Source of the DNA: Streptomyces sclerotialus
GTDB lineage: Bacteria > Actinomycetota > Actinomycetes > Streptomycetales > Streptomycetaceae
DNA length: 64,000 nt
NCBI GenBank assembly: GCA_000719105.1
Contig: JODX01000012.1
Coordinates: forward strand, 1 to 64,000
Direction: 5' to 3'
Below the pieces are notes generated by a model, which worked only from the letters and a program-made list of their open reading frames with translations, ran no database searches and was not told the DNA's origin. The number at the start of each line of letters is the position of its first letter. Position 1 is the first letter of the stretch. Both the position numbers and the translations under genes were made by a program. This document shows, piece after piece, positions 17,691-26,374 of the stretch.

Positions 17691-18455
17691 ATGGCTACGC
17701 TTGAAATCCGAGACCTGCACGTCACCGTCGAGGCCGACAACGCCACGAAGGAGATCCTCAAGGGCGTCGACCTCACCGTGAAGCAGGGCGAGACGCACGC
17801 CATCATGGGCCCCAACGGCTCCGGCAAGTCGACCCTCGCCTACTCCCTCGCGGGTCACCCGAAGTACACGATCACCGGCGGCACCGTCACCCTCGACGGC
17901 GAGGACGTCATCGAGATGTCCGTCGACGAGCGCGCCCGCGCCGGCCTGTTCCTCGCCATGCAGTACCCGGTCGAGGTCCCCGGCGTCTCGGTCTCCAACT
18001 TCCTGCGCACCTCCGCCACCGCCATCCGCGGCGAGGCCCCCAAGCTGCGCACCTGGGTGAAGGAGGTCAAGGAGGCCATGGAGCGCCTCAACATGGACCC
18101 GTCCTTCGCCGAGCGCAACGTCAACGAGGGCTTCTCCGGCGGTGAGAAGAAGCGCCACGAGATCCTCCAGCTCGAGCTGCTCAAGCCGAAGATGGCGATC
18201 CTCGACGAGACCGACTCCGGCCTGGACGTCGACGCCCTGCGCATCGTCTCCGAGGGCGTCAACCGCGTCCGCGAGACCGGCGAGGTCGGCACCCTGCTGA
18301 TCACCCACTACACGCGCATCCTGCGCTACATCAAGCCCGACCACGTCCACGTCTTCGCCAACGGCAAGATCGTCGAGTCCGGCGGTCCCGAGCTGGCCGA
18401 CAAGCTGGAGGCCGAGGGCTACGAGGCGTACACGAAGGGTGGCGCATCCGCGTGA
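17691..18455 (+). CDS. sufC: Fe-S cluster assembly ATPase SufC
   Basis: Cytosolic ABC-type ATPase of the SufBCD complex. The 254-residue protein has Walker A GPNGSGKST (residues 40-48), the SufC-specific signature FSGGEKKRHEILQ, Walker B MAILDETDSGLD and the terminal LEAEGYEAYTKGGASA. An upstream in-frame start exists inside the Rieske gene, but the ATG at 17691 follows CCAGGAGTCC and yields the normal length. It overlaps sufS as GTGA. Confidence 0.97.
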   Translation: MATLEIRDLHVTVEADNATKEILKGVDLTVKQGETHAIMGPNGSGKSTLAYSLAGHPKYTITGGTVTLDGEDVIEMSVDERARAGLFLAMQYPVEVPGVSVSNFLRTSATAIRGEAPKLRTWVKEVKEAMERLNMDPSFAERNVNEGFSGGEKKRHEILQLELLKPKMAILDETDSGLDVDALRIVSEGVNRVRETGEVGTLLITHYTRILRYIKPDHVHVFANGKIVESGGPELADKLEAEGYEAYTKGGASA

Positions 18456-19708
18456 CACAGCTGCCGGGCCTCCTCGACACCGAGGCGATCCGCAAGGACT
18501 TCCCGATCCTCGATCGCGTTCTGCACGACGGCAAGAAGCTCGTCTACCTGGACAACGCCGCGACCTCGCAGACCCCGCGCCAGGTCATCGACGTCCTCGA
18601 CGAGTACTACGAACAGCACAACGCCAACGTCCACCGCGGCGTGCACGTGCTGGCCGAGGAGGCCACGGCACTGTACGAGGGCGCGCGCGACAAGGTCGCC
18701 GCGTTCATCAACGCGCCCAGCCGCGACGAGGTGATCTTCACCAAGAACGCCTCGGAGTCCCTCAACCTCGTGGCCAACATGCTCGGCTGGGCCGACGAGC
18801 CCTACCGGGTGGACCACGACACCGAGATAGTCATCACGGAGATGGAGCACCACTCCAACATCGTCCCGTGGCAGCTGCTGTCGCAGCGCACGGGCGCGAA
18901 GCTGAAGTGGTTCGGTCTCACGGACGACGGACGTCTCGACCTCTCGAACATCGACGAGGTGATCACGGAGAAGACGAAGATCGTCTCCTTCGTGCTGGTG
19001 TCGAACATCCTCGGCACCCACAACCCCGTCGAGGCCATCGTGCGCCGCGCGCAGGAGGTCGGGGCCCTGGTCCTGATCGACGCCTCGCAGGCCGCGCCGC
19101 ACATGCCGCTGGACGTCCAGGCCCTCCAGGCCGACTTCGTGGCCTTCACCGGCCACAAGATGTGCGGCCCGACCGGCATCGGCGTGCTCTGGGGCCGCCA
19201 GGAGCTGCTGGAGGACCTGCCTCCGTTCCTGGGCGGCGGCGAGATGATCGAGACGGTGTCGATGCACTCCTCGACGTACGCCCCGGCGCCCCACAAGTTC
19301 GAGGCGGGCACCCCGCCGATCGCCCAGGCGGTCGGCCTCGGGGCGGCGATCGACTACCTGTCGTCCATCGGCATGGACAAGATCCTCGCCCATGAGCACG
19401 CCCTCACCGAGTACGCGGTGCAGAAGCTCACCCAGGTCCCCGACCTGCGCATCATCGGCCCCAGCACGGCCGAGGACCGCGGCGCGGCGATCTCCTTCAC
19501 GCTCGGCGACATCCACCCGCACGACGTGGGCCAGGTCCTCGACGAGCAGGGCATCGCGGTACGTGTCGGTCATCACTGTGCCCGGCCCGTCTGCCTCCGC
19601 TACGGAATTCCTGCGACCACGCGGGCGTCGTTCTATCTGTACTCCACGCCCGCCGAGGTCGACGCACTGGTCGAGGGGCTGGAGCACGTACGGAACTTCT
19701 TCGGCTGA
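18452..19708 (+). CDS. sufS: cysteine desulfurase SufS
   Basis: PLP-dependent enzyme that removes sulphur from cysteine and passes it to SufU. The 418-residue protein has the PLP lysine at residue 236 in FTGHKMCGPTGIGV, the nucleophilic cysteine at residue 376 in VRVGHHCARPVC, and the NANVHRGVHVLAEEAT segment of the class. The GTG start overlaps sufC. The gene is part of a complete suf set and is probably the main desulfurase for cluster assembly here. Confidence 0.97.
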   Translation: MTQLPGLLDTEAIRKDFPILDRVLHDGKKLVYLDNAATSQTPRQVIDVLDEYYEQHNANVHRGVHVLAEEATALYEGARDKVAAFINAPSRDEVIFTKNASESLNLVANMLGWADEPYRVDHDTEIVITEMEHHSNIVPWQLLSQRTGAKLKWFGLTDDGRLDLSNIDEVITEKTKIVSFVLVSNILGTHNPVEAIVRRAQEVGALVLIDASQAAPHMPLDVQALQADFVAFTGHKMCGPTGIGVLWGRQELLEDLPPFLGGGEMIETVSMHSSTYAPAPHKFEAGTPPIAQAVGLGAAIDYLSSIGMDKILAHEHALTEYAVQKLTQVPDLRIIGPSTAEDRGAAISFTLGDIHPHDVGQVLDEQGIAVRVGHHCARPVCLRYGIPATTRASFYLYSTPAEVDALVEGLEHVRNFFG

Positions 19709-19724
19709 GGGGCGTGCTTAAACG

Positions 19725-20192
19725 GTGAAGCTGGATTCGATGTACCAGGACGTCATCCTGGACCACTACAAGAACCCGCACGGGCGGGGCTTGCGGGATG
19801 GCGACGCCGAGGTGCACCACGTGAACCCGACGTGCGGCGACGAGATCACGCTGCGCGTGAAGTACGACGGCACCACGATCAGCGACGTCTCGTACGAGGG
19901 CCAGGGCTGCTCCATCAGCCAGGCCTCGGCCTCCGTGCTGAACGAGCTCCTGGTCGGCAAGGAACTGGCCGACGCCCAGAAGATCCAGGAGACCTTCCTG
20001 GAGCTGATGCAGTCGAAGGGCAAGCTGGAGCCCGACGACGCGATGGAGGAGGTCCTGGAGGACGCGGTCGCGTTCGCCGGGGTCTCCAAGTACCCGGCCC
20101 GGGTGAAGTGCGCCCTCCTGAGCTGGATGGCCTGGAAGGACGCGACGGCCCAGGCCCTGGGCGGGGCCGACGCCGAAAGGAAGACGGCATGA
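19725..20192 (+). CDS. sufU: zinc-dependent sulfurtransferase SufU
   Basis: Accepts sulphur from SufS and hands it to the SufBCD scaffold. The 155-residue protein shows the three cysteines of SufU in NPTCGDEI, EGQGCSISQAS and VKCALLSWMAWKDA, and the family start YQDVILDHYKNPHGRG. The SufU-type insertion between the second and third cysteines is present (GKELADAQKIQETFLELM), distinguishing it from IscU. GTG start with GAGGGG upstream; the stop overlaps the following gene as ATGA. Confidence 0.95.
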   Translation: MKLDSMYQDVILDHYKNPHGRGLRDGDAEVHHVNPTCGDEITLRVKYDGTTISDVSYEGQGCSISQASASVLNELLVGKELADAQKIQETFLELMQSKGKLEPDDAMEEVLEDAVAFAGVSKYPARVKCALLSWMAWKDATAQALGGADAERKTA

Positions 20193-20521
20193 GCGAGACC
20201 GTTGAGATGAAGCCGGCCTCCGAGGAGGAACTCCGCGAGGCCCTGATGGACGTCGTCGACCCCGAGCTGGGCATCGACGTCGTCAACCTCGGCCTGATCT
20301 ACGGCATCCACGTCGACGACGCGAACATCGCGACCGTCGACATGACCCTGACGTCGGCGGCCTGCCCGCTGACGGACGTGATCGAGGACCAGGCGAAGTC
20401 CGCCACGGACGGCCTGGTCAGCGAGCTGCGCATCAACTGGGTCTGGATGCCGCCGTGGGGCCCCGACAAGATCACGGACGACGGGCGCGAGCAGCTGCGG
20501 GCGCTGGGGTTCAACGTCTGA
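20189..20521 (+). CDS. sufT: SufT/MIP18-like metal-sulphur cluster assembly factor
   Basis: A 110-residue DUF59 (MIP18) domain protein, last gene of the suf operon. The family core VVDPELGIDVVNLGLIYGI and MTLTSAACPLTDVIEDQ, with the conserved cysteine, is clear. Such proteins help mature Fe-S enzymes. ATGA overlap with sufU shows co-translation. The name sufT follows usage for this position; it has not been tested in this organism. Confidence 0.9.
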   Translation: MSETVEMKPASEEELREALMDVVDPELGIDVVNLGLIYGIHVDDANIATVDMTLTSAACPLTDVIEDQAKSATDGLVSELRINWVWMPPWGPDKITDDGREQLRALGFNV

Positions 20522-20555
20522 GACGTATGAGCCCCTGCTCGTCCGAGCAGTGACC

Positions 20556-20601
20556 GAATGACGGAGGGCGGCACCCCGCGGGGTGCCGCCCTCCGTCATT
20601 C
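20556..20601. terminator. perfect 46-bp palindrome ending the suf operon
   Basis: A perfect palindrome with 23-nt arms, beginning GAATGACGGAGGGCGGCACC and centred on CCGCGG, 34 nt after the sufT-like stop. A smaller hairpin, CTGCTC GTCC GAGCAG (20535-20550), precedes it. It has no T-tract on either side. Being symmetrical it could stop transcription in both directions. Confidence 0.8.
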
Positions 20602-20660
20602 ACATGCGGTTCTCAGGGCACTCCCAGTGCTCTTTCAGCGGACGGCGGCAGCGTGGCGGA

Positions 20661-21677
20661 GTGATCACCTCCGCACGACCCGTCTTCGTCCTCGGCTGTC
20701 CCCGCTCCGGCACCACCCTTCTCCAGCTCATGCTGCACGCGCACCCCCGGATCGCGCTGCCGCCCGAGACCCGGTTCGTCCTGCCCGCCTACGAGCGGCG
20801 CCTCGCCTTCGGCGATCTCCGGGAACGCGCGAACCGTGCCGCCCTCGCCGAGTGGATCACCGGCCGCAAGGAGACCCGGTTCCACGAGCTGGGAGTGGAC
20901 GCGGGCCGGGTGGCCGAGCGGATCGTCGCGGGACCGCCGACGCTCGGCTCCGCGCTGGGCATCGCCCTGAGGTCGTACGCCGAGGAGCACGGCAAGGTCA
21001 GGTGGGGCGACAAGCGGCCCGCGTACGCCCTGCACGTGCCGGAGATCCTGCGGCTCTTCCCCGACGCGCAGTTCGTCCACCTCGTCCGCGACGGCCGGGA
21101 CTGCGTGGCCTCGCTGCTCGGGATGCCCTGGTGGCACCGCGGCTTCCACGAGGCCGTGGCGACCTGGGCACAGGTGATGGACACCACCCGCCGCCACGCC
21201 CGCGCACTGGGCCCCGGGAGCTGGCACGAGCTGCGCTTCGAGAATCTCCTGGCCGACCCCGAGCGTAGCCTCCGCGCGCTCTGCGGCTTCCTGGGGGAGG
21301 AGTACGCCCCGGAGATGATCGAGCCGCACCGCGTTGCCGGGATCGCCGTTCCCGTCCGCAAGACCTGGCACCGGCGCACCCACGGAGCACTGGACTCCTC
21401 GCGCGCGGGCAGCTGGCGGCAGCGGCTGTCACCGGAACAGATACGGCTGTGCGAGGCGGTGCTCGGCGAGCGGCTGGCCCGGCACGGCTACGAGCTCGCC
21501 GGAGCCGTCCGCCCGGACCCCGCCGAGCTGCTGCGCTACCGCCGGGTGGAGCTGATGCGCCGCGCCGCCCACGCCAAGCGGCGCCTGCTCGACCGGGCGA
21601 TGACGAGGACGCGGGAGCCGGGGCCCGTCGACTGCCGGCTGACGGGGGTGCCGGAGCTACGGGCCTCTGACGCCTGA
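20661..21677 (+). CDS. sulfotransferase family protein
   Basis: A 338-residue protein with the PAPS-binding P-loop-like motif FVLGCPRSGTTLLQLML near the N-terminus and the 3'-phosphate motif FVHLVRDGRDCVASLLG, both diagnostic of the sulfotransferase family. It would transfer sulphate from PAPS to a hydroxyl or amine acceptor that cannot be named from sequence. The C-terminal 50 residues are Arg-rich. The GTG (VITSARPVFVLG) is chosen as it places the motif near the N-terminus; an ATG at 20604 is possible but lies next to the palindrome. Confidence 0.85.
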   Translation: MITSARPVFVLGCPRSGTTLLQLMLHAHPRIALPPETRFVLPAYERRLAFGDLRERANRAALAEWITGRKETRFHELGVDAGRVAERIVAGPPTLGSALGIALRSYAEEHGKVRWGDKRPAYALHVPEILRLFPDAQFVHLVRDGRDCVASLLGMPWWHRGFHEAVATWAQVMDTTRRHARALGPGSWHELRFENLLADPERSLRALCGFLGEEYAPEMIEPHRVAGIAVPVRKTWHRRTHGALDSSRAGSWRQRLSPEQIRLCEAVLGERLARHGYELAGAVRPDPAELLRYRRVELMRRAAHAKRRLLDRAMTRTREPGPVDCRLTGVPELRASDA

Positions 21678-21735
21678 TTCCGATGCGCCGGAAAATGGGC
21701 TGCTGGAAAAGCGCCGTTGGGGAACACTGCAGCCC

Positions 21736-22101
21736 ATGGCCGTTTCCTTCTACTCCCTCGTCGTGCCCGCCCACGACATGCCCGCGCTGGCCCGCTTCTG
21801 GTGTCAGGTGCTGGACTGGCGGGTGCTGTACGAGTCCGACGACGAGATCGTCGTGGGCGCCGACGAGCACAGCTACCCGGGCCTGTGCTTCGTCGCCGCC
21901 GGTGACCGCAAGACCGTCCAGAACCGGCTGCACATCGACCTCGCACCGGACGACCAGGCGGCCGAGGTGGAGCGCATCCTCGCCCTCGGAGCCCGGCACG
22001 CGGATGTGGGGCAGGGCGACGACGTCCCCTGGGTGGTGCTCGCCGACCCCGAGGGCAACGAGTTCTGCGTGCTGCGGCCGAAGAAGTCGCTCGTCGAGTG
22101 A
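21736..22101 (+). CDS. VOC/glyoxalase-fold protein
   Basis: A 121-residue vicinal-oxygen-chelate family protein with the paired beta-alpha-beta-beta layout: FYSLVVPAHDMPALARFWCQV at the start and WVVLADPEGNEFCVLRPK at the end, the latter typical of Glyoxalase_6-type members. Substrate unknown; many such small proteins bind antibiotics or act on small metabolites. No strong Shine-Dalgarno sequence is seen. It lies between the sulfotransferase and dapD with no evident link to either. Confidence 0.85.
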   Translation: MAVSFYSLVVPAHDMPALARFWCQVLDWRVLYESDDEIVVGADEHSYPGLCFVAAGDRKTVQNRLHIDLAPDDQAAEVERILALGARHADVGQGDDVPWVVLADPEGNEFCVLRPKKSLVE

Positions 22102-22179
22102 GAGCAGTCGAGTGAGAGCGGGTGACGGACGAGCGCACACCAGGATGCGTACGCTCGTCCGTCCGTCCGCCGGGACCGG

Positions 22180-22210
22180 TTGGCCTGCCGGGCCCCCGGC
22201 CGGTTAGGTT
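22180..22210 (+). promoter_or_regulatory. candidate promoter of dapD
   Basis: TTGGCC (22180-22185), 19-nt spacer, TAGGTT (22205-22210); the dapD ATG follows 6 nt later, which would give a leaderless mRNA. No Shine-Dalgarno sequence competes with this reading. Confidence 0.5.
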
Positions 22211-22216
22211 GCCCTC

Positions 22217-23206
22217 ATGACCGACACGACTGCTCCTCGCACCACCGGCGCCGTGGCCGCCGGCCTCGCCACGATCGCCGCCGACGGCACCGTTCTCGAC
22301 ACCTGGTTCCCCGCCCCCGAGCTGACCGCCGAGCCCGGCCCCGCCGGCACCGAGCGGCTGTCCGCCGAGAAGGCCGTGGAACTGCTCGGCGAGGGTGCCG
22401 CCCAGGCGATCGGTCCGGACGCCCGCCGGGGCGTCGAGGTCGTCGCGGTCCGTACGGTCATCGCCTCGCTCGACGAGAAGCCGATCGACGCGCACGACGT
22501 CTACCTGCGCCTCCACCTGCTCTCGCACCGCCTGGTGCAGCCGCACGGCCAGAGCCTCGACGGCATCTTCGGCCACCTCGCGAACGTCGCCTGGACCTCG
22601 CTCGGCCCGGTCGCCGTCGACGACCTGGAGAAGGTCCGGCTGAACGCCCGCGCCGAGGGCCTGCACCTCCAGGTGACGTCGGTCGACAAGTTCCCGCGGA
22701 TGACGGACTACGTGGCCCCCAAGGGCGTCCGTATCGCCGACGCCGACCGGGTCCGCCTGGGCGCGCACCTCGCCGAGGGCACCACGGTCATGCACGAGGG
22801 CTTCGTGAACTTCAACGCGGGCACGCTCGGCACCTCGATGGTCGAGGGCCGCATCTCCGCGGGCGTCGTGGTCGGCAACGGCTCGGACATCGGCGGCGGC
22901 GCCTCCACCATGGGCACCCTGTCCGGCGGCGGCAACGTCATCATCTCCATCGGCGAGCGCTGCCTGATCGGCGCCGAGGCGGGCGTCGGCATCGCGCTCG
23001 GCGACGAGTGCGTGGTCGAGGCCGGTCTGTACGTCACCGCCGGTACCCGGGTCACCCTGCCCGACGGCCAGATCGTCAAGGCCCGCGAGCTCTCCGGCGC
23101 CTCCCACATCCTGTTCCGCCGCAACTCGGTCACCGGCGCCGTCGAGGCCCGCCCGAACAACGCGGTCTGGGGCGGTCTGAACGACGTCCTGCACAGCCAC
23201 AACTAG
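22217..23206 (+). CDS. dapD: tetrahydrodipicolinate N-succinyltransferase
   Basis: Succinylates tetrahydrodipicolinate in the lysine/diaminopimelate pathway. The 329-residue protein is the actinobacterial DapD type: an alpha/beta N-terminal half and a left-handed beta-helix with hexapeptide turns ([60 protein letters not shown]), then HSHN at the end. ATG with no Shine-Dalgarno but a -10-like TAGGTT 6 nt upstream. A strong terminator follows. A dapA gene is encoded 2 kb downstream. Confidence 0.95.
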   Translation: MTDTTAPRTTGAVAAGLATIAADGTVLDTWFPAPELTAEPGPAGTERLSAEKAVELLGEGAAQAIGPDARRGVEVVAVRTVIASLDEKPIDAHDVYLRLHLLSHRLVQPHGQSLDGIFGHLANVAWTSLGPVAVDDLEKVRLNARAEGLHLQVTSVDKFPRMTDYVAPKGVRIADADRVRLGAHLAEGTTVMHEGFVNFNAGTLGTSMVEGRISAGVVVGNGSDIGGGASTMGTLSGGGNVIISIGERCLIGAEAGVGIALGDECVVEAGLYVTAGTRVTLPDGQIVKARELSGASHILFRRNSVTGAVEARPNNAVWGGLNDVLHSHN

Positions 23207-23228
23207 GCACCCGCGGCCGACGTACGGC

Positions 23229-23275
23229 CGGGCGCCCTCCCACGGTCAGGGTCCGTGGGAGGGCGCCCGTTTTTT
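23229..23275 (+). terminator. intrinsic terminator of dapD with T-tract
   Basis: Perfect 17-bp stem, CGGGCGCCCTCCCACGG and its complement, 7-nt loop, followed by six T residues (23270-23275). This is the only terminator in the window with a clear T-tract. Confidence 0.9.
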
Positions 23276-23376
23276 CTCGCAGGATGCACAGGGGCGGCAT
23301 AGCGGAGCCGACGTGCACGCGTCAGTAGGGATACAGGGGTGGGGCACAGGGCACCGCCGGGGAAGAGAAGGTGACG

Positions 23377-23937
23377 ATGGATGCCGAGGGACAGGAGAGC
23401 TTCCGGGAGTTCGTGGCGGGCCGGTCGTCGGCGCTGCTGAAGACGGCCGTCCTGCTGACCGGCGGGGACCGGCACGCGGCGGAGGACCTGTTGCAGAACG
23501 CCCTGGTCAAGGCCGCCGGGCGGTGGGGGCGCATCGACGATCCCGAGGCGTACGTCCGCCGGATCCTCTACCGGCAGCAGATCAGCCGCTGGCGGTTGAA
23601 GTGGCCGCGGCGCGAGATCAGTGTGGCCGAGCTCCCCGATGCGGCGGGCGGCTCCGGCGACGGTGCGGCCGCCGCCGAGCTGCGCCTGCTGATGCGCGGC
23701 GCGCTGGCCCGGCTCACCGCGCGGCAGCGGTCCGTGCTCGTGCTGCGCTACTTCGAGGACCTGCCGGAAACCGACGTGGCCCGGATCCTCGGCTGCTCCG
23801 TCGGGACCGTACGGTCCACGACACACCGCTCGCTGGCCCGGCTGCGCGCCCTCGCGCCCGAACTCGCCACACTCGGCCCGGCCGCGGCCGAGCGGCAGCC
23901 GTCCCGTGACTTCTCGCCCGTGGAGGTACGTCCGTGA
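23377..23937 (+). CDS. ECF sigma factor, SigE-like family
   Basis: A 186-residue extracytoplasmic-function sigma factor. Region 2 is visible as FREFVAGRSSALLKTAVLLT and DRHAAEDLLQNALVKAAGRW, region 4 as LARLTARQRSVLVLRYFEDL and the helix-turn-helix DVARILGCSVGTVRSTTHRS. The group resembles the small SigE-type factors common in Streptomyces. ATG 23377 is chosen because GAAGG lies 5 nt upstream; a GTG two codons earlier is also in frame. GTGA overlap with the next gene indicates a regulatory pair. Confidence 0.9.
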   Translation: MDAEGQESFREFVAGRSSALLKTAVLLTGGDRHAAEDLLQNALVKAAGRWGRIDDPEAYVRRILYRQQISRWRLKWPRREISVAELPDAAGGSGDGAAAAELRLLMRGALARLTARQRSVLVLRYFEDLPETDVARILGCSVGTVRSTTHRSLARLRALAPELATLGPAAAERQPSRDFSPVEVRP

Positions 23938-25151
23938 ACGTCGAGGAACTGGTGCGGGACTCCCTGCGGGAGCAGGCCGCCGGACAGGTCCCGCTCGGGC
24001 CGGGCTTCGCCGACCGGGTGCTGACGGCGCGGCGCCGCCGCCGGGCCCGGGAGATCGCGTCGGTCGCAGCGGCGACCGTCGCCGTGGTCGCCGTGGCGGT
24101 GGGGGTGCCGCTGCTGGACGGCGGCAAGGACGACGTGCGTCTCGCCAGCGAGATGAACAAGAGCGACATCATCGCCCACCCCGAGCAGTCGCCGCCGCGC
24201 GATCTGATCGCGGCCGGGGACACCGCGCTCGCCGCCTACTACACGACGAGCCTGGTCAAGGAGACCGCCGACAAGGGCGCCGACCGGCGCACGTACCGGA
24301 TCCTCGACCAGGAGACCGGCAAGTACGTGAAGGACACCCGCTGGTCCTTCGTCGACGTCGCCCCCGGTATGCGGACCGCCGCCGTCCTGGAGCAGAACCT
24401 TCCGGCGAAGCGGATCGGCATCCTCGACCTGCTCACCGGCGAGGTCGAGCGCTGGATTCCGGTCGACGAGGGCGTCGCGGCCGTCGAGTTCTCGCCCGAC
24501 GGCGACAAGCTCGTCGCGACCACGTACGACGAGAATCCCGGGCTGCGGTACCGGCAGGACTACGACAGCGACGGGGACGGCAAGGCCAACGACTGGTACC
24601 CGGAGTGGGGCCAGTCGAGCCGGACCGGCTTCTACGTCCTCGACGTGGACTCCGGGAAGGGCGCCTGGAGCAAGGTCTCCTACAACGCCGACGACCTCAA
24701 CGCCCGCCAGGACTTCGCCTTCAGTGCCGACGGCAAGCTGGTCTACTCGGGGCTCATGACGGAGCCCCACGAGCAGTTCTACGACTTCGAGGGCAACGAG
24801 GTCGCCAAGCCGGCGAACGAGAAGCACCTGCACTGGGGCGTCGAAGCGCGGCTGTCTCCGGACGGCAAGCTCGCGGCCGGTGACTTCGCGGGCGGCGCGA
24901 AGACCACAGCGTCGGCGATCAACGACCCCCACACCGGCAAGCGGGTCCACAAGGTCCGCGGACAGCAGCTGCTCGCCTGGGTCGACAACAAGCGGCTCAT
25001 CGCCTGGGACATCACGCCCGGCTCGAACGAGTTCCACAACCGGCTGGTGCTCGTCACGATCGGCAGTGACCGGACGGTCCCGCTGAGCGGGTTCCGCAAG
25101 GGGAACGACGGCGCGGGCGGCCGCTGGACGCCGATCTTCGCACAGCGCTGA
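23934..25151 (+). CDS. probable membrane anti-sigma factor with extracellular propeller-like domain and EF-hand-like loop
   Basis: A 405-residue protein co-translated with the sigma factor. Residues 1-35 are cytoplasmic (VNVEELVRDSLREQAAGQVP, then RRRRRAREIA), one membrane span follows (SVAAATVAVVAVAVGVPLL), and the remaining about 345 residues would be outside. The outer part has repeats of the TolB/WD40-like kind (VEFSPDGDKLVATT, FAFSADGKLVYSGL, ARLSPDGKLAAGDF). A segment DYDSDGDGKANDW matches the DxDxDG calcium-binding loop. Position and topology suggest an anti-sigma factor that senses something outside, perhaps calcium; no classic zinc anti-sigma motif is present, so this is inference. 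Confidence 0.75.
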   Translation: MNVEELVRDSLREQAAGQVPLGPGFADRVLTARRRRRAREIASVAAATVAVVAVAVGVPLLDGGKDDVRLASEMNKSDIIAHPEQSPPRDLIAAGDTALAAYYTTSLVKETADKGADRRTYRILDQETGKYVKDTRWSFVDVAPGMRTAAVLEQNLPAKRIGILDLLTGEVERWIPVDEGVAAVEFSPDGDKLVATTYDENPGLRYRQDYDSDGDGKANDWYPEWGQSSRTGFYVLDVDSGKGAWSKVSYNADDLNARQDFAFSADGKLVYSGLMTEPHEQFYDFEGNEVAKPANEKHLHWGVEARLSPDGKLAAGDFAGGAKTTASAINDPHTGKRVHKVRGQQLLAWVDNKRLIAWDITPGSNEFHNRLVLVTIGSDRTVPLSGFRKGNDGAGGRWTPIFAQR

Positions 25152-25160
25152 TCCGCACGG

Positions 25161-26072
25161 TCACGCGGCCACCAGCGCCTCGTACGCCACCATCAGCCCG
25201 TCGGCCACCCCCTGGCCGGCGGGCCGCAGCGGTGCCCGCACCGGACCCGACGGCAGGCCCAGCCGCCCGAGCAGTGCCTTGGCCGTCACCGTGCCGGGCA
25301 GTCCGGAGCCCATCATCAGTTCGGTCAGGGGGATGGTGAGCCGCTGGAGACGGGCGGCCCCGTCCGTGTCGCCCGCGTCGAAGGCGTCGAGGATCGCGCG
25401 GAAGCGGTCCGGGACCACGTTCGCCACCGTGCCGATGTAGCCGGCTCCGCCGATCGCGTACAGCGCGAGCACGAACTCGTCGCAGCCCGTGTAGTACGCC
25501 AGCTCCGTCTCGGCCAGCACCTTCTGCGTGCCGAGCAGGTCGTACGCGCAGTCCTTGACCGCCACGATGCGCGGATGCCGGGCCAGCCGGACCATGGTGG
25601 CGGGCTCGATACGGGTGCCGGTGCGGCCGGGGATGTCGTACAGGGCGAGCGGGAGGCCGCAGGCGTCGGCGATCTCCCGGAAGTGGGCCTCGACGGCGTC
25701 CTGCGGGGGCCTGCTGTAGTACGGGGCGACCACCAGCAGACCGTCCGCGCCCGCCTTCTCGGCCGCCCGCGCGAGCTCCACGGAGTGCCGGGTGTCGGCG
25801 GTCCCCACGCCCGCCACGATCGAGGCCCGGCCGCCGACCGCCTCCCGGACCGCCCGGACGAGCTGTGCCTTCTCCTCGTCCGAGGTGGTGGGCGACTCGC
25901 CCGTCGTACCGGACAGCACCAGACCGTCGCAGCCCGCCGCGACCAGCCGGTCGGCGAGCCGCTGCGCACCGTCGAGGTCCAGCGCCCCCGACCCGGTGAA
26001 GGGAGTGATCATCGCGCAGAGGGCGCGGCCGAAGGGCGCGGGGCGTCGTGTCGTCATAGGGGTCGGCGTCAT
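25161..26072 (-). CDS. dapA: 4-hydroxy-tetrahydrodipicolinate synthase
   Basis: Condenses pyruvate with aspartate semialdehyde, first committed step of lysine/DAP synthesis. The 303-residue TIM-barrel protein has GLVLSGTTGESPTTSDEEK, the YDIPGRTGTRIEP segment with catalytic Tyr and substrate-binding Arg of true DapA enzymes, and the Schiff-base lysine in RIVAVKDCAYDL. The Arg distinguishes it from the sugar-acid enzymes of the same fold encoded elsewhere in the window. ATG 26072 is the preferred start; a GTG at 26096 and an ATG at 26056 are alternatives and no Shine-Dalgarno sequence decides. It converges on the anti-sigma gene with 9 nt between. Confidence 0.85.
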   Translation of the reverse strand: MTPTPMTTRRPAPFGRALCAMITPFTGSGALDLDGAQRLADRLVAAGCDGLVLSGTTGESPTTSDEEKAQLVRAVREAVGGRASIVAGVGTADTRHSVELARAAEKAGADGLLVVAPYYSRPPQDAVEAHFREIADACGLPLALYDIPGRTGTRIEPATMVRLARHPRIVAVKDCAYDLLGTQKVLAETELAYYTGCDEFVLALYAIGGAGYIGTVANVVPDRFRAILDAFDAGDTDGAARLQRLTIPLTELMMGSGLPGTVTAKALLGRLGLPSGPVRAPLRPAGQGVADGLMVAYEALVAA

Positions 26073-26227
26073 GGGGGCAGTGTCCGGCGGGATCACCGTG
26101 AAGCACTACTTAAATCTTCTGAACGGTACCGGCCAGTGTTGCTGTACGAATCCGTGCCCGTGGGCCACCATGGCGGGGACGGACGGCAACGCCGGACACG
26201 GTCGGAGACACGGCCACGGGAGGCGTC

Positions 26228-26374
26228 ATGAGGCTCGGCAAGGCACTCGCCACCGGAATCGCGGAGGAACAGGTCCACGCGCAGGAGGCCGCTCAGGAGG
26301 GCGATCCCTCCCAGGAGGCGCAACAGCCCCATGAGGACGAGCAGTCGGCCGAAGCGGCGCCGGCCCCGCGATGA
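26228..26374 (+). CDS. small acidic protein, 48 residues
   Basis: A short gene beginning MRLGKALATGIAEEQVHAQE and continuing with a Gln/Glu/Ala-rich sequence that ends PAPR. It is preceded by a good Shine-Dalgarno sequence (GGGAGG, 4 nt before the ATG) and its stop overlaps the start of the next gene as ATGA, strong signs of real translation. No domain, cysteine or membrane span is seen. It probably works with or simply couples translation of the following Cys-rich protein. Function unknown. Confidence 0.6.
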   Translation: MRLGKALATGIAEEQVHAQEAAQEGDPSQEAQQPHEDEQSAEAAPAPR

